Notes: generated by a model not told the origin, from the letters alone. A stretch of DNA of 64,000 bases from Micromonospora trifolii (GCF_022229005.1 NZ_JAKKFD010000023.1:104636-168635), one strand, 5' to 3'. Shown: positions 35,466 to 45,445, counted from the first letter of the stretch. A program made the numbers and translations.

Positions 35466-38400
35466 TCAGCGGGCCATCGCCGCCGTCGCCTCGGCCAGCC
35501 AGTGCGGCGACTCCCACCGGCGGGCCACCCGCGCGGCGAGGGCGAAGTGCCGGGTCGCCTTCTCGGTGCGGCCCACCAGCCGGAACAGCTCACCGAGGGT
35601 CAGCGCGACCGGCCGCACCACGGCCGCTGTGGTGGAGAAACCGGCCAGTTGGTCGCGGACCGGAAGCAGCGCGTCGATCACGGGTTGGGCCAGGTCCCGT
35701 CGACCCAGCGCCACGACGACCATCCCACGTACGCTGAGCAGCGCCGACTCGAAGTAGTCCGGGCGGTAGGTGTGCCGCCCGACCGGCGTCGCCCGTGCCT
35801 CGTCCAGGCGTCCGCTTCCGATCAGCGCCAGCGCCAGCAGGTCGTCCACGATCGGGCCCAACGACCCCCGTATCCGCCGGGTCGCCTCCAGGTGCTCACC
35901 GAACCGCCCCTGGCTGATCAGCAGGGTGCCGGTGGAGAAGTAGTGGAACGCCTCGGCGTGCAGTGAACCCTGCCGTCGCATCTGCACCTCGACCTGGTCG
36001 TAGTGCCGGCGGGCGGCGGTGAAGTCGCCGGCGATGTGCGCGAGGGCACCCAGCGAGCACAGGTTGATCGTCTGCGCCTCGTTCAGCTGGTACGTCTCGG
36101 CCAGCCGCCCCTGCCGGGCGACACTGAGGCGCAGTTCGTCCGGCTCGTTGAGCGCGGCAGCGCAGTGGCCCAGCGCCTGCTCGGCGACCGAACGGTAGGT
36201 CACCAGCCCGTGCTCGTCGGCGAGGTCGCGCAGCTTGAGGGCGAAGGTCCGGCGCTCCGGCGCCTCCCGCTCGTAGCTCATGGTGCGCAGCCGCGCGGCC
36301 AGCCCGAGGGCGCGCAGCTCGGGGTCGCTCAGCCGCTGCGAGAGGGACAGCGCCTCCCGTCCGGCCGCCACGCCTCGCGGGTCGGACTCGCCGTCCAACT
36401 CGGTGGCCAGCGCCTCCAGCAGCCGGCAGCGGGCGACCGGGTCCAGGTCGTCGGCGCGCAGCAGCCGGGTGAGCAGCTCGACGACCCGGTGGTCCACCAC
36501 GCCGTACTCATGGGTCAGCCACGGGGTGGGGACGGTCCACGCGGTGAACGCCGCGACCAGCAGGTCGTCGCGGCCGGACGCCGCGGCAACGTCGACCGCC
36601 CGAGCGCGGGTCTGGCGGGCGGCGGCCACCGCGCCGGCCCGCGCCTGGGCGCGCAGCAACCGCCCGAGCAGGTCGACCCGGAGCGCGTCGCGGTCCCCGG
36701 CGACCGTGGCGGCGGCCTCGACGGCGTTGCTGAGCAGCTCGATCGCGGCGTCGTACGCGTACCGCCGCTCGGCCAGCTCGGCGGCCCGGATGGCGTAGTC
36801 GACGGCGAGTGGCGCGGTGTCGGCCGACGCGGCACGGGCGTACTGGTGGGCCAGGGTGGGGTAGTCGTCGGGCCGCAACCGGCGGGTGGCGGCGGCGATC
36901 CGCGCGTGCAGGCGGGTGCGGCGCAGCTGCGGCAGGTCGGTGTAGATGGTGTCGCAGACCAGGCCGTGCACGAACCGCACCCGCCCGGGCGCCGGTTCGG
37001 TGAGCAGCCCGGCGGTCAGCCCGGCCTCCAGCGCCCGCAGGACGGTGCCCTCGTCGGTGCCGGCGGCGTCGACGAGCGTTCGCACCTCGGCCTCCCGCCC
37101 CACGGCCGCGGCGAGACGCAGCACCGAGACGGTCGTCGACGGGAGGCGCGAGAGTCGTCGGCGCAGCACGTCGCGTACGCCCTCGGGCACCTCGGAGGTG
37201 GCCACGAGCGTGCCCTCGGCGGCGAGCAGTCGCGCCGACTCCCGGACGTAGAACGGGTTGCCGCCGGTCCGCTCGGCCAACGCGGCGACCGTGTCCGAGT
37301 CGACGGTGGTCCGGGCCAGCGCGCCGAGCAGCCGTTCAACCTCGGACGTGCTCAGACCGCCCAACGGGATCCGGTGGGGTGACCGGCGGGCCAGGACGGC
37401 CATCGTGTCGGCGAGCCGCTCGGTGTTGTCGGCGGGCCGCAGCGCCGCGACGAACAGGACGGTGCCGGTGGTCATCTCGGTGACGCTCTGCAACAGCAGC
37501 AACGTCTCGGCGTCCGCGGCGTGCAGGTCGTCGAGGATCACGGTGACCGGTCTGCCGGCTGCGGCGGCCTCCAACCAGGCGCCGACGGCACGGTGCAGCC
37601 GGAACCGGCCGGCGGTGACGTCGCCGCCGGGCTCGCCGTCGCCCCCGCCCCCGCCGAGCAGCGGGGCGAGCGCCGGTGCGACGTCACCCGGGGATGCCTG
37701 CTCGGCGAGTTGCCGCAGCGCCTCCACCCAGGCCCAGGCCGGCGGGGCACCCTCGACCTCCGGGCAGCGGCCGACCGCGACCAGCCAGCCGTGGGCGGTG
37801 AGCTCGTCCCGGAACCGGGCGAGCAGGCTCGTCTTGCCGGCCCCGGCCTCACCGCTGAGCAGCGCGACGCGCGGCCCGCTCGCCACCGCGTCGGCGGCTG
37901 CCTGCCGGAGCGCCGCCAGCTCCGTCTCCCGGCCGACGAAGACCTCCTCCGACACCTGCCGCCGGGCGCGTACCGCTGTCGCCGGCGCCCGTGGCAGCAG
38001 GTCGAGTCGCTGGCCCAGGATGGCGGACTCCACCTCGACCAGCGCCGGGCCCGGGTCCAGTCCGAGCTGGTCCGCCAGGGTCGCCCGCGCCCGGCGCAGC
38101 GCGGCGAGCGCGTCACCCTGCCGACCGGTACGCCACAACGCCAGCGCCAGCAGCCGCCAACTCTCCTCCCGCAGCGGCGCCTGCCGGGTCAACAGTTCAG
38201 CCTCCGGCACCGCCTCGGCCGCGTCGCCGCAGCGCACCGTCACGTCGAGCAGCAGCTCCCGGGCGCCGAGCCGCAGTTCCTCCAGCCGCAGCACCTCCGG
38301 CTGCGCCCACGGCTCAGCGGCGAATTCGGCGTACGCCCGACCGCGCCACAGTTCGAGGCCGCCGCTGAGCAACTGACGGGCCCGGCCCGGGTCGGCGGGG

Positions 38401-38756
38401 CCGACCGTACGCGCCTGGGCGAGCAGCGTCTCGAACCGACCGGCGTCGACGGCATCAGAGGGCAGCCGCAGCGCGTAGCCCGGTGGCGCGGTCACCAGGA
38501 CCCGGGCCGGCGCACGGCGCTCGCGGGTCGGCTCCAGGAGGCGGCGCAGATGCGAGACGTACGCCTGGAGGGAGGCGATCGCCCGCGGCGGCGCGTCCCC
38601 CCGCCACAGATCCTCGATCATCTGCCCGACGGAGACGACCTCGCCGCGGGCCGCGAGCAGCAGCGCGAGCACGGCGCGTTGGCGGGGGCCGCCGAGGTCG
38701 ACCGGCCCGCCTGTGTCGACCTCGACCTCAAGCGGCCCGAGCACCCGTAGCAGCAT
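35466..38756 (-). CDS. SARP/AfsR-type regulator with ATPase and TPR-like domains
   Basis: A 1096-aa protein. Residues 1-95 form an OmpR-like winged helix (MLLRVLGPLEVEVDTGG, then QRAVLALLLAARGEVVSVGQMIEDLW). Residues 100-250 form the bacterial transcriptional activation domain (DAGRFETLLAQAR, LRLEELRLGARELLLD). An AAA/NB-ARC-like ATPase follows, with FVGRETELAALRQAA and the P-loop LLSGEAGAGKTSLLARF near residue 300. The C-terminal 500 residues are alpha-helical repeats. SARP proteins activate antibiotic clusters by binding direct repeats. No biosynthetic cluster adjoins, so its targets are elsewhere. Confidence 0.92.
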   Translation of the reverse strand: MLLRVLGPLEVEVDTGGPVDLGGPRQRAVLALLLAARGEVVSVGQMIEDLWRGDAPPRAIASLQAYVSHLRRLLEPTRERRAPARVLVTAPPGYALRLPSDAVDAGRFETLLAQARTVGPADPGRARQLLSGGLELWRGRAYAEFAAEPWAQPEVLRLEELRLGARELLLDVTVRCGDAAEAVPEAELLTRQAPLREESWRLLALALWRTGRQGDALAALRRARATLADQLGLDPGPALVEVESAILGQRLDLLPRAPATAVRARRQVSEEVFVGRETELAALRQAAADAVASGPRVALLSGEAGAGKTSLLARFRDELTAHGWLVAVGRCPEVEGAPPAWAWVEALRQLAEQASPGDVAPALAPLLGGGGGDGEPGGDVTAGRFRLHRAVGAWLEAAAAGRPVTVILDDLHAADAETLLLLQSVTEMTTGTVLFVAALRPADNTERLADTMAVLARRSPHRIPLGGLSTSEVERLLGALARTTVDSDTVAALAERTGGNPFYVRESARLLAAEGTLVATSEVPEGVRDVLRRRLSRLPSTTVSVLRLAAAVGREAEVRTLVDAAGTDEGTVLRALEAGLTAGLLTEPAPGRVRFVHGLVCDTIYTDLPQLRRTRLHARIAAATRRLRPDDYPTLAHQYARAASADTAPLAVDYAIRAAELAERRYAYDAAIELLSNAVEAAATVAGDRDALRVDLLGRLLRAQARAGAVAAARQTRARAVDVAAASGRDDLLVAAFTAWTVPTPWLTHEYGVVDHRVVELLTRLLRADDLDPVARCRLLEALATELDGESDPRGVAAGREALSLSQRLSDPELRALGLAARLRTMSYEREAPERRTFALKLRDLADEHGLVTYRSVAEQALGHCAAALNEPDELRLSVARQGRLAETYQLNEAQTINLCSLGALAHIAGDFTAARRHYDQVEVQMRRQGSLHAEAFHYFSTGTLLISQGRFGEHLEATRRIRGSLGPIVDDLLALALIGSGRLDEARATPVGRHTYRPDYFESALLSVRGMVVVALGRRDLAQPVIDALLPVRDQLAGFSTTAAVVRPVALTLGELFRLVGRTEKATRHFALAARVARRWESPHWLAEATAAMAR

Positions 38757-38783
38757 GACGGACCAATCCTAGTCACCGCTGGT

Positions 38784-38800
38784 GAGCGGCTCAGCCGCTC
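38784..38800. repeat. short inverted repeat upstream of the SARP gene
   Basis: GAGCGGC-TCA-GCCGCTC, 27 bp upstream of the SARP start codon. It could be a regulatory site or the remnant of a terminator for the decayed methyltransferase. Nothing else is recognisable between 38757 and 38830. Confidence 0.35.
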
Positions 38801-38836
38801 CCACTGGCCGGCTCACGGCAGGCGTGGACGGCGGCT

Positions 38837-39362
38837 CACCACCGCGCGGGGCCGTCGTTCGACGCGGGCCGTGGCGAACTTCGTGATCAATCACGTGGGC
38901 GATCCGCTGGCCGCGATCACCGAGCTGCGACGGGTCGTCCGGTCCGCTGGTCGGGTCGCGGTCACCGTGTGGCCGCACCCCCCGCCCGAGGCGCAGAGCC
39001 TCTGGGGCGAGGTCTTCGACGCCGCTGGCGTCGACCGTCGCGCCGTCGCCGCCCCGACGGTGCACGCCGATCGGGACTTCCCGCGTACCCCCGATGGGTT
39101 GACGGGCCTCCTTGACCAGGCCGGGCTCACCGACGTGCGCTGCGCTCCGATCACCTGGGCCCACCGCACCGACCCGGATGCCTGGTGGAGCGGCCCTGCC
39201 AACGGCATCAGCAAGCCGGGTCTGGTGATGGAGACCCAGCCGGCTGCCATGATCACCCGCATTCGTGCCGCGTACGACGAGCTGACCGCCCGCTACCGTG
39301 GCCCGGACGGCCTGCTCGCGCTGCCCACAGCGGCGCTGCTGGCCTCGGCGTCGGTGCGGTAG
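38837..39362 (+). pseudogene. truncated, frameshifted SAM methyltransferase remnant
   Basis: From the GTG at 38871 the frame reads VANFVINHVGDPLAAITELRRVV, the acidic-loop half of a class I methyltransferase, and runs 163 codons to 39362. The upstream part PSFDA (38852-38866) lies one base out of frame, as if one base was inserted inside FDAVVANF. The SAM-binding glycine motif and everything before it are missing; the DNA ahead belongs to the SARP promoter region. I read this as a decayed gene. A short functional protein from 38871 is less likely. Confidence 0.7.
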
Positions 39363-39406
39363 CGGCCCGGCCGCCTTCGATGAGGGGCACCCGGCGAGAA
39401 TGAGGC

Positions 39407-39952
39407 GTGGAGTTTCTCTGTTACCACAGTGACCGGCCCGGCTCGATGGCGTTGCGCGACGAGCTGTTGCCCGAGCACTGGTCCTACATGGATCGGTACG
39501 CGGCGGAGATGATCGCCCGTGGCCCGACAGTCGTCGGCGACACACCCACCGGCAGCGTGCACATCGTCGACCTGCCCGACCCGGCCGCCGCGCGGGCATT
39601 CGCCTTCGAGGAGCCGAACTACCAGGCCGGCGTGTACCGGGACGTGATGCTGCGCCGATGGCACAACACGCTGGGCCGCACCATGTGGGACTTCCCGGGC
39701 GGCCGGACCGGCGGCAACCGTTATCTGGTGCTCGGCCTCGGCGCCGGGCAGGCCGTCGACCTGGCCGTGCCACCCGACCCGGACGAGCTGATCGCGTACG
39801 GGCCCCTGCTGGCCGACGACGGCGTCACCTGGCTCGGCACCGCCGCGCTGCTCCGGGCACCGAACCCGGAGGCGGCGCGCGCCGTCCTGACGGTGGACCG
39901 GTACGCCGACATCGAGGTGCACAACTGGCAGTTCGGCGGGCGACAGTCCTGA
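39407..39952 (+). CDS. YciI-like domain protein
   Basis: A 181-aa protein from a GTG. The first half, MEFLCYHSDRPGSMALRDELLPEHWSYMDRY through GSVHIVDLPDPAAARAFAFEEPNYQAGVY, has the dimeric alpha/beta-barrel pattern of YciI proteins. The second half (LVLGLGAGQAVDLAV, LLADDGVTWLGTAALLRAPNPEAARAVL) looks like a repeat of that fold. YciI-like proteins are poorly characterised. It lies 44 bp after the methyltransferase remnant. Confidence 0.75.
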   Translation: MEFLCYHSDRPGSMALRDELLPEHWSYMDRYAAEMIARGPTVVGDTPTGSVHIVDLPDPAAARAFAFEEPNYQAGVYRDVMLRRWHNTLGRTMWDFPGGRTGGNRYLVLGLGAGQAVDLAVPPDPDELIAYGPLLADDGVTWLGTAALLRAPNPEAARAVLTVDRYADIEVHNWQFGGRQS

Positions 39953-39982
39953 CCCGTCCTGACCCCCTCCGATGCCCCGCAG

Positions 39983-42208
39983 TCAGGCGGAGGCGGGCAG
40001 GCCGTCCAGGGGGCGGATCAACGGCGGGCGGGGTATTGCCCGCACCACGCCCGGTGGACTGCCGGCGTCGGCGAGTGTCCAGTGCCCGGCCGGACTCGCC
40101 GGCGTGAGGCGGACCGGCACGGCGGGCCGTCCGACGTCCCGGGGCGAGCTACCACCTCCACCGCGCGCAGACACGGACGCCGCTGTGGCTGGCGTCGGCG
40201 GTACGTCGCCCACCGAAGCGACGGCTCGGAGCCGGTGGGGGCCGGCCGTGCGCTCGGCGCCGGGACGGGTGGCCATCGTCGGGGTGGGGTTGGCTCGCCT
40301 CAGCCCGGTCGGACCGGTGACACCGCCCGGCCCCGCCGAGGCCAGCGCCGCGAAGACGGCGTCGAGGCGGCCGGTCCGAGCACCAACGGTGTCGAGGCGC
40401 ACGATCTCGGCGTTCCTCGCCGCCGAGCCGTTGACAGCGGGGTCGGGCGGGTTGGCGTCCCGGTGCACGGTGTCGAGGTGCGCGACGCTGACGGCCCGAC
40501 GTTGGAAGACGGCCCGCAGGGCGCGGGGCAACCGCTCGGCGGCGACCTGGCGCAGCGCGGGCGCGGCGAACGCGTACCCGGCGGCGTGGTGGGGGAGCAG
40601 CAGCCCGGCGGCGACCAGCCTGCGGAGCGCGGATGCGGACCGGCCGGGCGTCCAGCCGAGTGCCCGGTCCACTGTCGGGCCGGAGATCAGACCACCGAGG
40701 GTGCCGGCGGCCATCAGTACCGCCCGCCGCTCACCGTCGAGGTGGTCCAGCTCCGCTCCGACGGCCCGGCGCACCGCCTCGGGCAGCGCGAGCGCCGCCG
40801 GATCGGCGCCGTCCACCAGTGACGTGACGTACGCCGTGGCGTGCCCGGGCCGGCCTCCCACCAGCGGCAGCAGCCGGTCGACCAGTGCCACCGGCTGTCC
40901 GGCCCGGGTGAGCAGGTGGCGCAGCAGCCGTCCGGACTGCACAGTGGCCAGTGGTCCGATAGTCATCTGTCGGGCCGGGCCGGGCCGGGTGTCGGCCCAC
41001 TGCGGTTGGTGCACAGTGAGCAGGGCCAGCGGCAGTCCGCGTTCCGTCGCCGCGCCGAAGAGCGCGTGCAGGAACCGGCTCACCGCGGGCGCGGCCCGGT
41101 CCAGGTCGTCGACGGCCACGATCAGCGGCCGGTGGGCGGCCAGCCGCAGCAGGACCTCCCGGAAGATCGCCGCCCCGGCGAGGGCGGCCGAGCCGTCCGG
41201 GGTGGTCAGCATCCGCTGGAGCGCCGGGACCGCGGTGGCCACCCTGGTCGGCGGGAACAGCGGCGTCAGGGCGGCGACGAGCCGGTCGTGGACCGCCGCC
41301 GGGCCGTCGCTGTGCCGGATCCCGGCGAGGCCGCGGAGCAGGTGCGCGACCGGCGCCAACACCTGATCGGGGTACGGCTGGCAGGCCGCCACACACCAGC
41401 GGACCGACAAGCCGTCCACCGTGGTCAGCCCGCGGGTCAGCTCATGCAGCAGCCGGCTGCGGCCACTGCCGGTGGGGCCGACCAGGGAGATCCAGCGCGG
41501 CGTCCGGTCCCGGATGGCCGCGCTCAACTGGTCGCGGATGGTGGCCAGTTCGCGGCGTCGACCGATCAACGGGCCGTCGTGCCGGTCGGCGCCGGGGCGT
41601 ACCGGACCGACGGCGTGCCAGACCGGCACCGGCGGCACCCGGCCGGCGACCGGCACCGGCGTCAGCTGACGTTGGGTGATCAGGCCGGCGGTGGCACGGG
41701 CGGTGGCCGCGCAGAGTGCGACGGCACCGGGCGCTGCGTACTCCTGCAGGCGCGCCGCGGCGGTGATCACCGCGCCGCTGGCCACACCGTGCCCGCCGGT
41801 GACGACGTCGCCCAGGTCGACCACCACCTCGCCGGTGGCGACACCGACCCGGACGCGCAGCCTGATGCCGTCGACCATGGGCCGTCGGTCCAGCGCGGCC
41901 TGGATCTCCAGCCCGGCGCGCACCGCCCGGTACGCGTCGAAGCCGTCGGAGTGCCGAGCGCCGAAGAGTGCCATCACGGCGTCGCCGATGTACTTCTCCA
42001 CCACCCCCTGCCAGCGGTGCAGCACACCGGCGACGGTGTCGAAGTAGGCCCGCTGCAACGCTCGGACGTCCTCCGGGTCGAGCCGGTCCACCAGGGCCGT
42101 GGAGCCGACGATGTCGGCGAAGAGGACGGTGACGATGCGCCGCTCCTGGGGTACCGGCCAGAGCGGGGTGACGGTCCGTTGCGCGTCGACGATGATGCTG
42201 GTGGTCAT
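39983..42208 (-). CDS. class III nucleotide cyclase domain fused to AAA ATPase
   Basis: A 741-aa protein. Residues 22-190 are a class III cyclase: RRIVTVLFADIVGSTALVDRL with metal ligand Asp32, and VEKYIGDAVMALFG with Asp76. The usual catalytic Asn in VNxAARL is replaced (VITAAARL), so activity is uncertain. An AAA/STAND ATPase follows, with GRRRELATIRDQL, P-loop LVGPTGSGRSRLLHEL, and LIVAVDDLD as Walker B. The C-terminal 150 residues are low-complexity, with no helix-turn-helix. The ATG at 42208 has no clear ribosome-binding site. It is divergent from a LuxR-ATPase regulator. Confidence 0.87.
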   Translation of the reverse strand: MTTSIIVDAQRTVTPLWPVPQERRIVTVLFADIVGSTALVDRLDPEDVRALQRAYFDTVAGVLHRWQGVVEKYIGDAVMALFGARHSDGFDAYRAVRAGLEIQAALDRRPMVDGIRLRVRVGVATGEVVVDLGDVVTGGHGVASGAVITAAARLQEYAAPGAVALCAATARATAGLITQRQLTPVPVAGRVPPVPVWHAVGPVRPGADRHDGPLIGRRRELATIRDQLSAAIRDRTPRWISLVGPTGSGRSRLLHELTRGLTTVDGLSVRWCVAACQPYPDQVLAPVAHLLRGLAGIRHSDGPAAVHDRLVAALTPLFPPTRVATAVPALQRMLTTPDGSAALAGAAIFREVLLRLAAHRPLIVAVDDLDRAAPAVSRFLHALFGAATERGLPLALLTVHQPQWADTRPGPARQMTIGPLATVQSGRLLRHLLTRAGQPVALVDRLLPLVGGRPGHATAYVTSLVDGADPAALALPEAVRRAVGAELDHLDGERRAVLMAAGTLGGLISGPTVDRALGWTPGRSASALRRLVAAGLLLPHHAAGYAFAAPALRQVAAERLPRALRAVFQRRAVSVAHLDTVHRDANPPDPAVNGSAARNAEIVRLDTVGARTGRLDAVFAALASAGPGGVTGPTGLRRANPTPTMATRPGAERTAGPHRLRAVASVGDVPPTPATAASVSARGGGGSSPRDVGRPAVPVRLTPASPAGHWTLADAGSPPGVVRAIPRPPLIRPLDGLPASA

Positions 42209-42402
42209 GGGTATCGCACCGGCCTTTCTCCCCGCTGTTGCCTGATCACCTCCGGAGATTGGCATTCCTGGGCCGACAGGGGATCTGCCGAACGACGTAT
42301 GTCGGCCACCTGCAACCTTTAGTCGCAAAGTCGACGCGAGGAGTACCACAAGCGGTAGGCGGCCGTAGAACGGTGTGGGGCCCTGTGATTAGGCTGCGTG
42401 GC

Positions 42403-45300
42403 ATGGCCAGCGATGTGGACACCGCACCGCTCGTGGGCCGGGCCGAGCTGGTGCAGACGGTTCGGTCCGCGTTGCTTGGTGACGCCGCGCACGGGCAGAC
42501 CGCAGCGGTCTTCCTGACCGGCGAGAGCGGAGTGGGAAAGACCCGGCTGTTGGGCGAGATCGGCAACCGCCTGCGGGAGCGCGGCGCCGTGGTGCTCACC
42601 GGCAGCTGCCTGGACATCGGTGACGCCTCCCCGCTGCACCCGCTGCTGCAGGCGTTGCGCCGGTTCGACGCCGAGGTGTCCGCCTCGCCCGCCCGCACCT
42701 CCTCGGCGGTGCGAGGGCTGTTGCAGATGTTCGCCGACGAGACCGCCGGCCCGGACGGCGCCGGCGCGTTGCTGGAGCGGGTCTCCCGGGGCCTGCACCT
42801 GATCGCCGAGGGTCGCCCGCTGGTGCTGATCCTCGACGACCTCCAGTGGGTCGACCGCAGCACCCGGCAGCTCCTGCTCTACCTGCTCGCCGGTCTGGGT
42901 GATCTTCAGCTGTCGGTGCTGGCGGCGGTGCGTGCCGAGTCGTTGCAGGGCGCCCACCCGCTGCGCCGGGTGCTCACCGAGTTGCGTCGGCTCCGCACGG
43001 TGCGGGTGCTCGACCTGGCGCCGCTGGGTCGGGTCGACACCGAGACCCTCGCCGCCGCGGTGGTCGGCCGACCGCTGGCCGCCGACGCGGCCGAGCAGGT
43101 GTGGCAGCGCAGCGGCGGCAACCCGTTCGTCATCGAGGAGCTGGCCCGGGACCTGCGCGACGGCCGCGACGGCCTGTCCGAGACGCTGCGGGAGATCTTC
43201 CTCGACCGGGTCGACGCGCTGCCCCAGCACGCGCACGCCGTGGTGCACGCGGTGGCCGCCGGTGTCGAGCCGGTGCAGCACTGGTTGCTGGCCGAGGTGC
43301 TGCGGATGCCGGAGGACGAGCTGATCGCCGCGGCCCGGGCAGCGGTGGCGCACCGGCTGCTGGTCGGCGCCGACGAGGGCTACCGACTGCGGCACCGCCT
43401 CGTGGCCGAGGTGCTGGCGCACGAGTTGCTGCCGGCCGAGCGCTCCGGGCTGCACCGCCGCTACGCCGAGGCGCTGACCACGGCGCCGGGTGAGCTGCAC
43501 CAGGCCCGTCTGGCGCACCACTGGCGGCTGGCCGGCGAGCCGGCGCGCGCCCTGCCGGCGGCGGTGGCCGCCGCCCAGGAGGCCGAGCGGCTGCACGGTT
43601 ACGCCGAGGCGCACCGGCACTGGTCGGCGGCGTTGCAGTTGGCCGCCGAGCTGGGCCCGCTGACTGTGGACCGGGTCGAGTTGCTCGAGAACGCCGCCGA
43701 GGCGGCCCACCACTGTGGGGAACACGCCCGCGCGTTGGCCCTGCTGGAGGAGTTGGCCACGCTGCGGGGTGGCGAGCCGAGCTGCGCGCTGCACATCCGC
43801 CGGGCCCGTTACCTGGCCGCCGCCGGCCGCTCCGCGCTGGCCGAGGAGGAATACCAGCGGGCGTTGAAGGCGGGGGACTGCTCCCCTCGGGACCGGGCGA
43901 GCGCCGCCGCCCGCCTGGCCGAGCTGCTGCTGCACCTGGGCCGCTACGCCGACGCCGGCGAGCGGGCCCGCGAGGCGCTGGCGTTGGCCGAGAACGTCGC
44001 GGGCTCCGCCACCGAGGTGGTGCTGGCCAGTTCGGCATTGGGCTTCAGCGACGCCTGCCTGGAGGACCCGGACGCCGGTCTGGCGGTCATGCGCGACGCC
44101 CTCGACACCGCCGAGCGTGCCGGTCAGCCCGAGGACGTGGCCTGCGCGTACCTGCACCTGGCGGAGCTGCTGACCGGGCCGCTCAACGTCCTCGAAGAGG
44201 GCGTCGTGGTGGCCCGGCGGGGCGCCGAGCGGGTGGCCGAGCTGGGGCTGGGCCGCACCTGGGGCACCCGGCTGCTGGCCATCGCCATCAACGGGCTGTT
44301 CCGGGTCGGTCAGTGGGCCGAGGCGGAGAAGGTGGTGGCGGCGGCCCTGCGGCACCGACCGTCCGGTGCGGACGCCGTGGAGCTGCTGTTGGCCCGGTGC
44401 CGGCTGTCGGTGGGCTACGGCGACATCGAGGCCGCCGGTCGGGACCTCGACGCGGTGGCGACCCTGCTCGCCGGCGGCGGGGCGCGACACGTCATTCCAT
44501 TGCTCACCCTGCGCTCCGGGCTGGCCATGTGGGAGGGCCGGCACGACGTGGCGCGGCAGGCGGTGCAGCGCGGCCTCACCGAGAGCCGTTCCGACGACGT
44601 GATGATCCTCTCCGCGCTGGTCTGGCACGGCCTGCGCGCCGAGGCGGAGGCGCACGCCAGCCGTACTGTGGAGGTGGACCCGACGGCGGTGCGCCGGCTG
44701 CGCGACGTGGCCGAGCGGGTGGCGCGCAAGAGCGCCGGTGCCGCTCGGCCGGTGCGCTCGGTGGTGGAGGGCTTCCTGGCGCTGTGCGCCGCCGAGGTGA
44801 GCCGCCTCGACGGCAGCGACCCGGAGCTGTGGGCCACGTCGGCCGCCGAGTGGGATCGACGCAATCACCCCTACCCGGCGGCCTACTCGCGGCTGCGGCA
44901 GGCCGAGGCTCTGCTGGCCCGGCGCAGCCGGGTGGCCACCGCCGGCAAGCTCCTGCGGGAGGCGTACCGGGTGGCGCAGGGGTTGGGCGCGGTGCCGTTG
45001 ACCTCGGAGATCCGCGAGCTCGCCGGGCGGGCCCGGGTGTCGCTGGACGAGCACGACAGCACCACCGGCACGCGCAGCGTTCCGGTCGAGGCGTCCGACG
45101 ACGAATTGGCGGCGCTCACCGCCCGGGAGCGGGAAGTGCTCGCCCTGGTCGCCGAGGGGTTGACCAACAGGGAGATCGGGCAGCGGCTGTTCATCAGCGA
45201 GCGGACCATCGGGGTGCACGTGTCGCACATCTTCGACAAGCTCCAGGTCCGTACCCGCGTGCAGGCCAGCGCGATCCAGTTGCGCAACCAGCGGGCCTGA
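42403..45300 (+). CDS. LuxR-family regulator with AAA ATPase domain (LAL type)
   Basis: A 965-aa protein. The N-terminal ATPase has APLVGRAELVQTVRSALL, P-loop LTGESGVGKTRLLGEI and Walker B LVLILDDLQWVDRS. Several hundred residues of alpha-helical, TPR-like repeats follow. The C-terminal LuxR/FixJ-type helix-turn-helix is LTAREREVLALVAEGLTNREIGQRLFISERTIGVHVSHIFDKLQV. Such large ATP-binding LuxR proteins resemble MalT and often control secondary metabolism. The ATG at 42403 is preferred; TTAGGCT 8 bp upstream could be a -10 element for a leaderless mRNA. Confidence 0.92.
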   Translation: MASDVDTAPLVGRAELVQTVRSALLGDAAHGQTAAVFLTGESGVGKTRLLGEIGNRLRERGAVVLTGSCLDIGDASPLHPLLQALRRFDAEVSASPARTSSAVRGLLQMFADETAGPDGAGALLERVSRGLHLIAEGRPLVLILDDLQWVDRSTRQLLLYLLAGLGDLQLSVLAAVRAESLQGAHPLRRVLTELRRLRTVRVLDLAPLGRVDTETLAAAVVGRPLAADAAEQVWQRSGGNPFVIEELARDLRDGRDGLSETLREIFLDRVDALPQHAHAVVHAVAAGVEPVQHWLLAEVLRMPEDELIAAARAAVAHRLLVGADEGYRLRHRLVAEVLAHELLPAERSGLHRRYAEALTTAPGELHQARLAHHWRLAGEPARALPAAVAAAQEAERLHGYAEAHRHWSAALQLAAELGPLTVDRVELLENAAEAAHHCGEHARALALLEELATLRGGEPSCALHIRRARYLAAAGRSALAEEEYQRALKAGDCSPRDRASAAARLAELLLHLGRYADAGERAREALALAENVAGSATEVVLASSALGFSDACLEDPDAGLAVMRDALDTAERAGQPEDVACAYLHLAELLTGPLNVLEEGVVVARRGAERVAELGLGRTWGTRLLAIAINGLFRVGQWAEAEKVVAAALRHRPSGADAVELLLARCRLSVGYGDIEAAGRDLDAVATLLAGGGARHVIPLLTLRSGLAMWEGRHDVARQAVQRGLTESRSDDVMILSALVWHGLRAEAEAHASRTVEVDPTAVRRLRDVAERVARKSAGAARPVRSVVEGFLALCAAEVSRLDGSDPELWATSAAEWDRRNHPYPAAYSRLRQAEALLARRSRVATAGKLLREAYRVAQGLGAVPLTSEIRELAGRARVSLDEHDSTTGTRSVPVEASDDELAALTAREREVLALVAEGLTNREIGQRLFISERTIGVHVSHIFDKLQVRTRVQASAIQLRNQRA

Positions 45301-45319
45301 CCGACCCGACCACTGAAGT

Positions 45320-45353
45320 ACGTATCCCGGCGCGTGTGCGCGCCGGGATACGT
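45320..45353. terminator. strong hairpin terminator after the LuxR gene
   Basis: A perfect 15-bp stem, ACGTATCCCGGCGCG, with a TGTG loop begins 20 bp past the LuxR stop codon. CGTTCT follows. The stem is long enough to end transcription despite the short T-run. Confidence 0.8.
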
Positions 45354-45445
45354 CGTTCTACTGATCCGGCGGGCCGGTGTCGGCTGAGAGGCTGGGCCGC
45401 GTCGACGACGGCACGGGGGATGCCGCCGACCACGATGGAGGAGAA

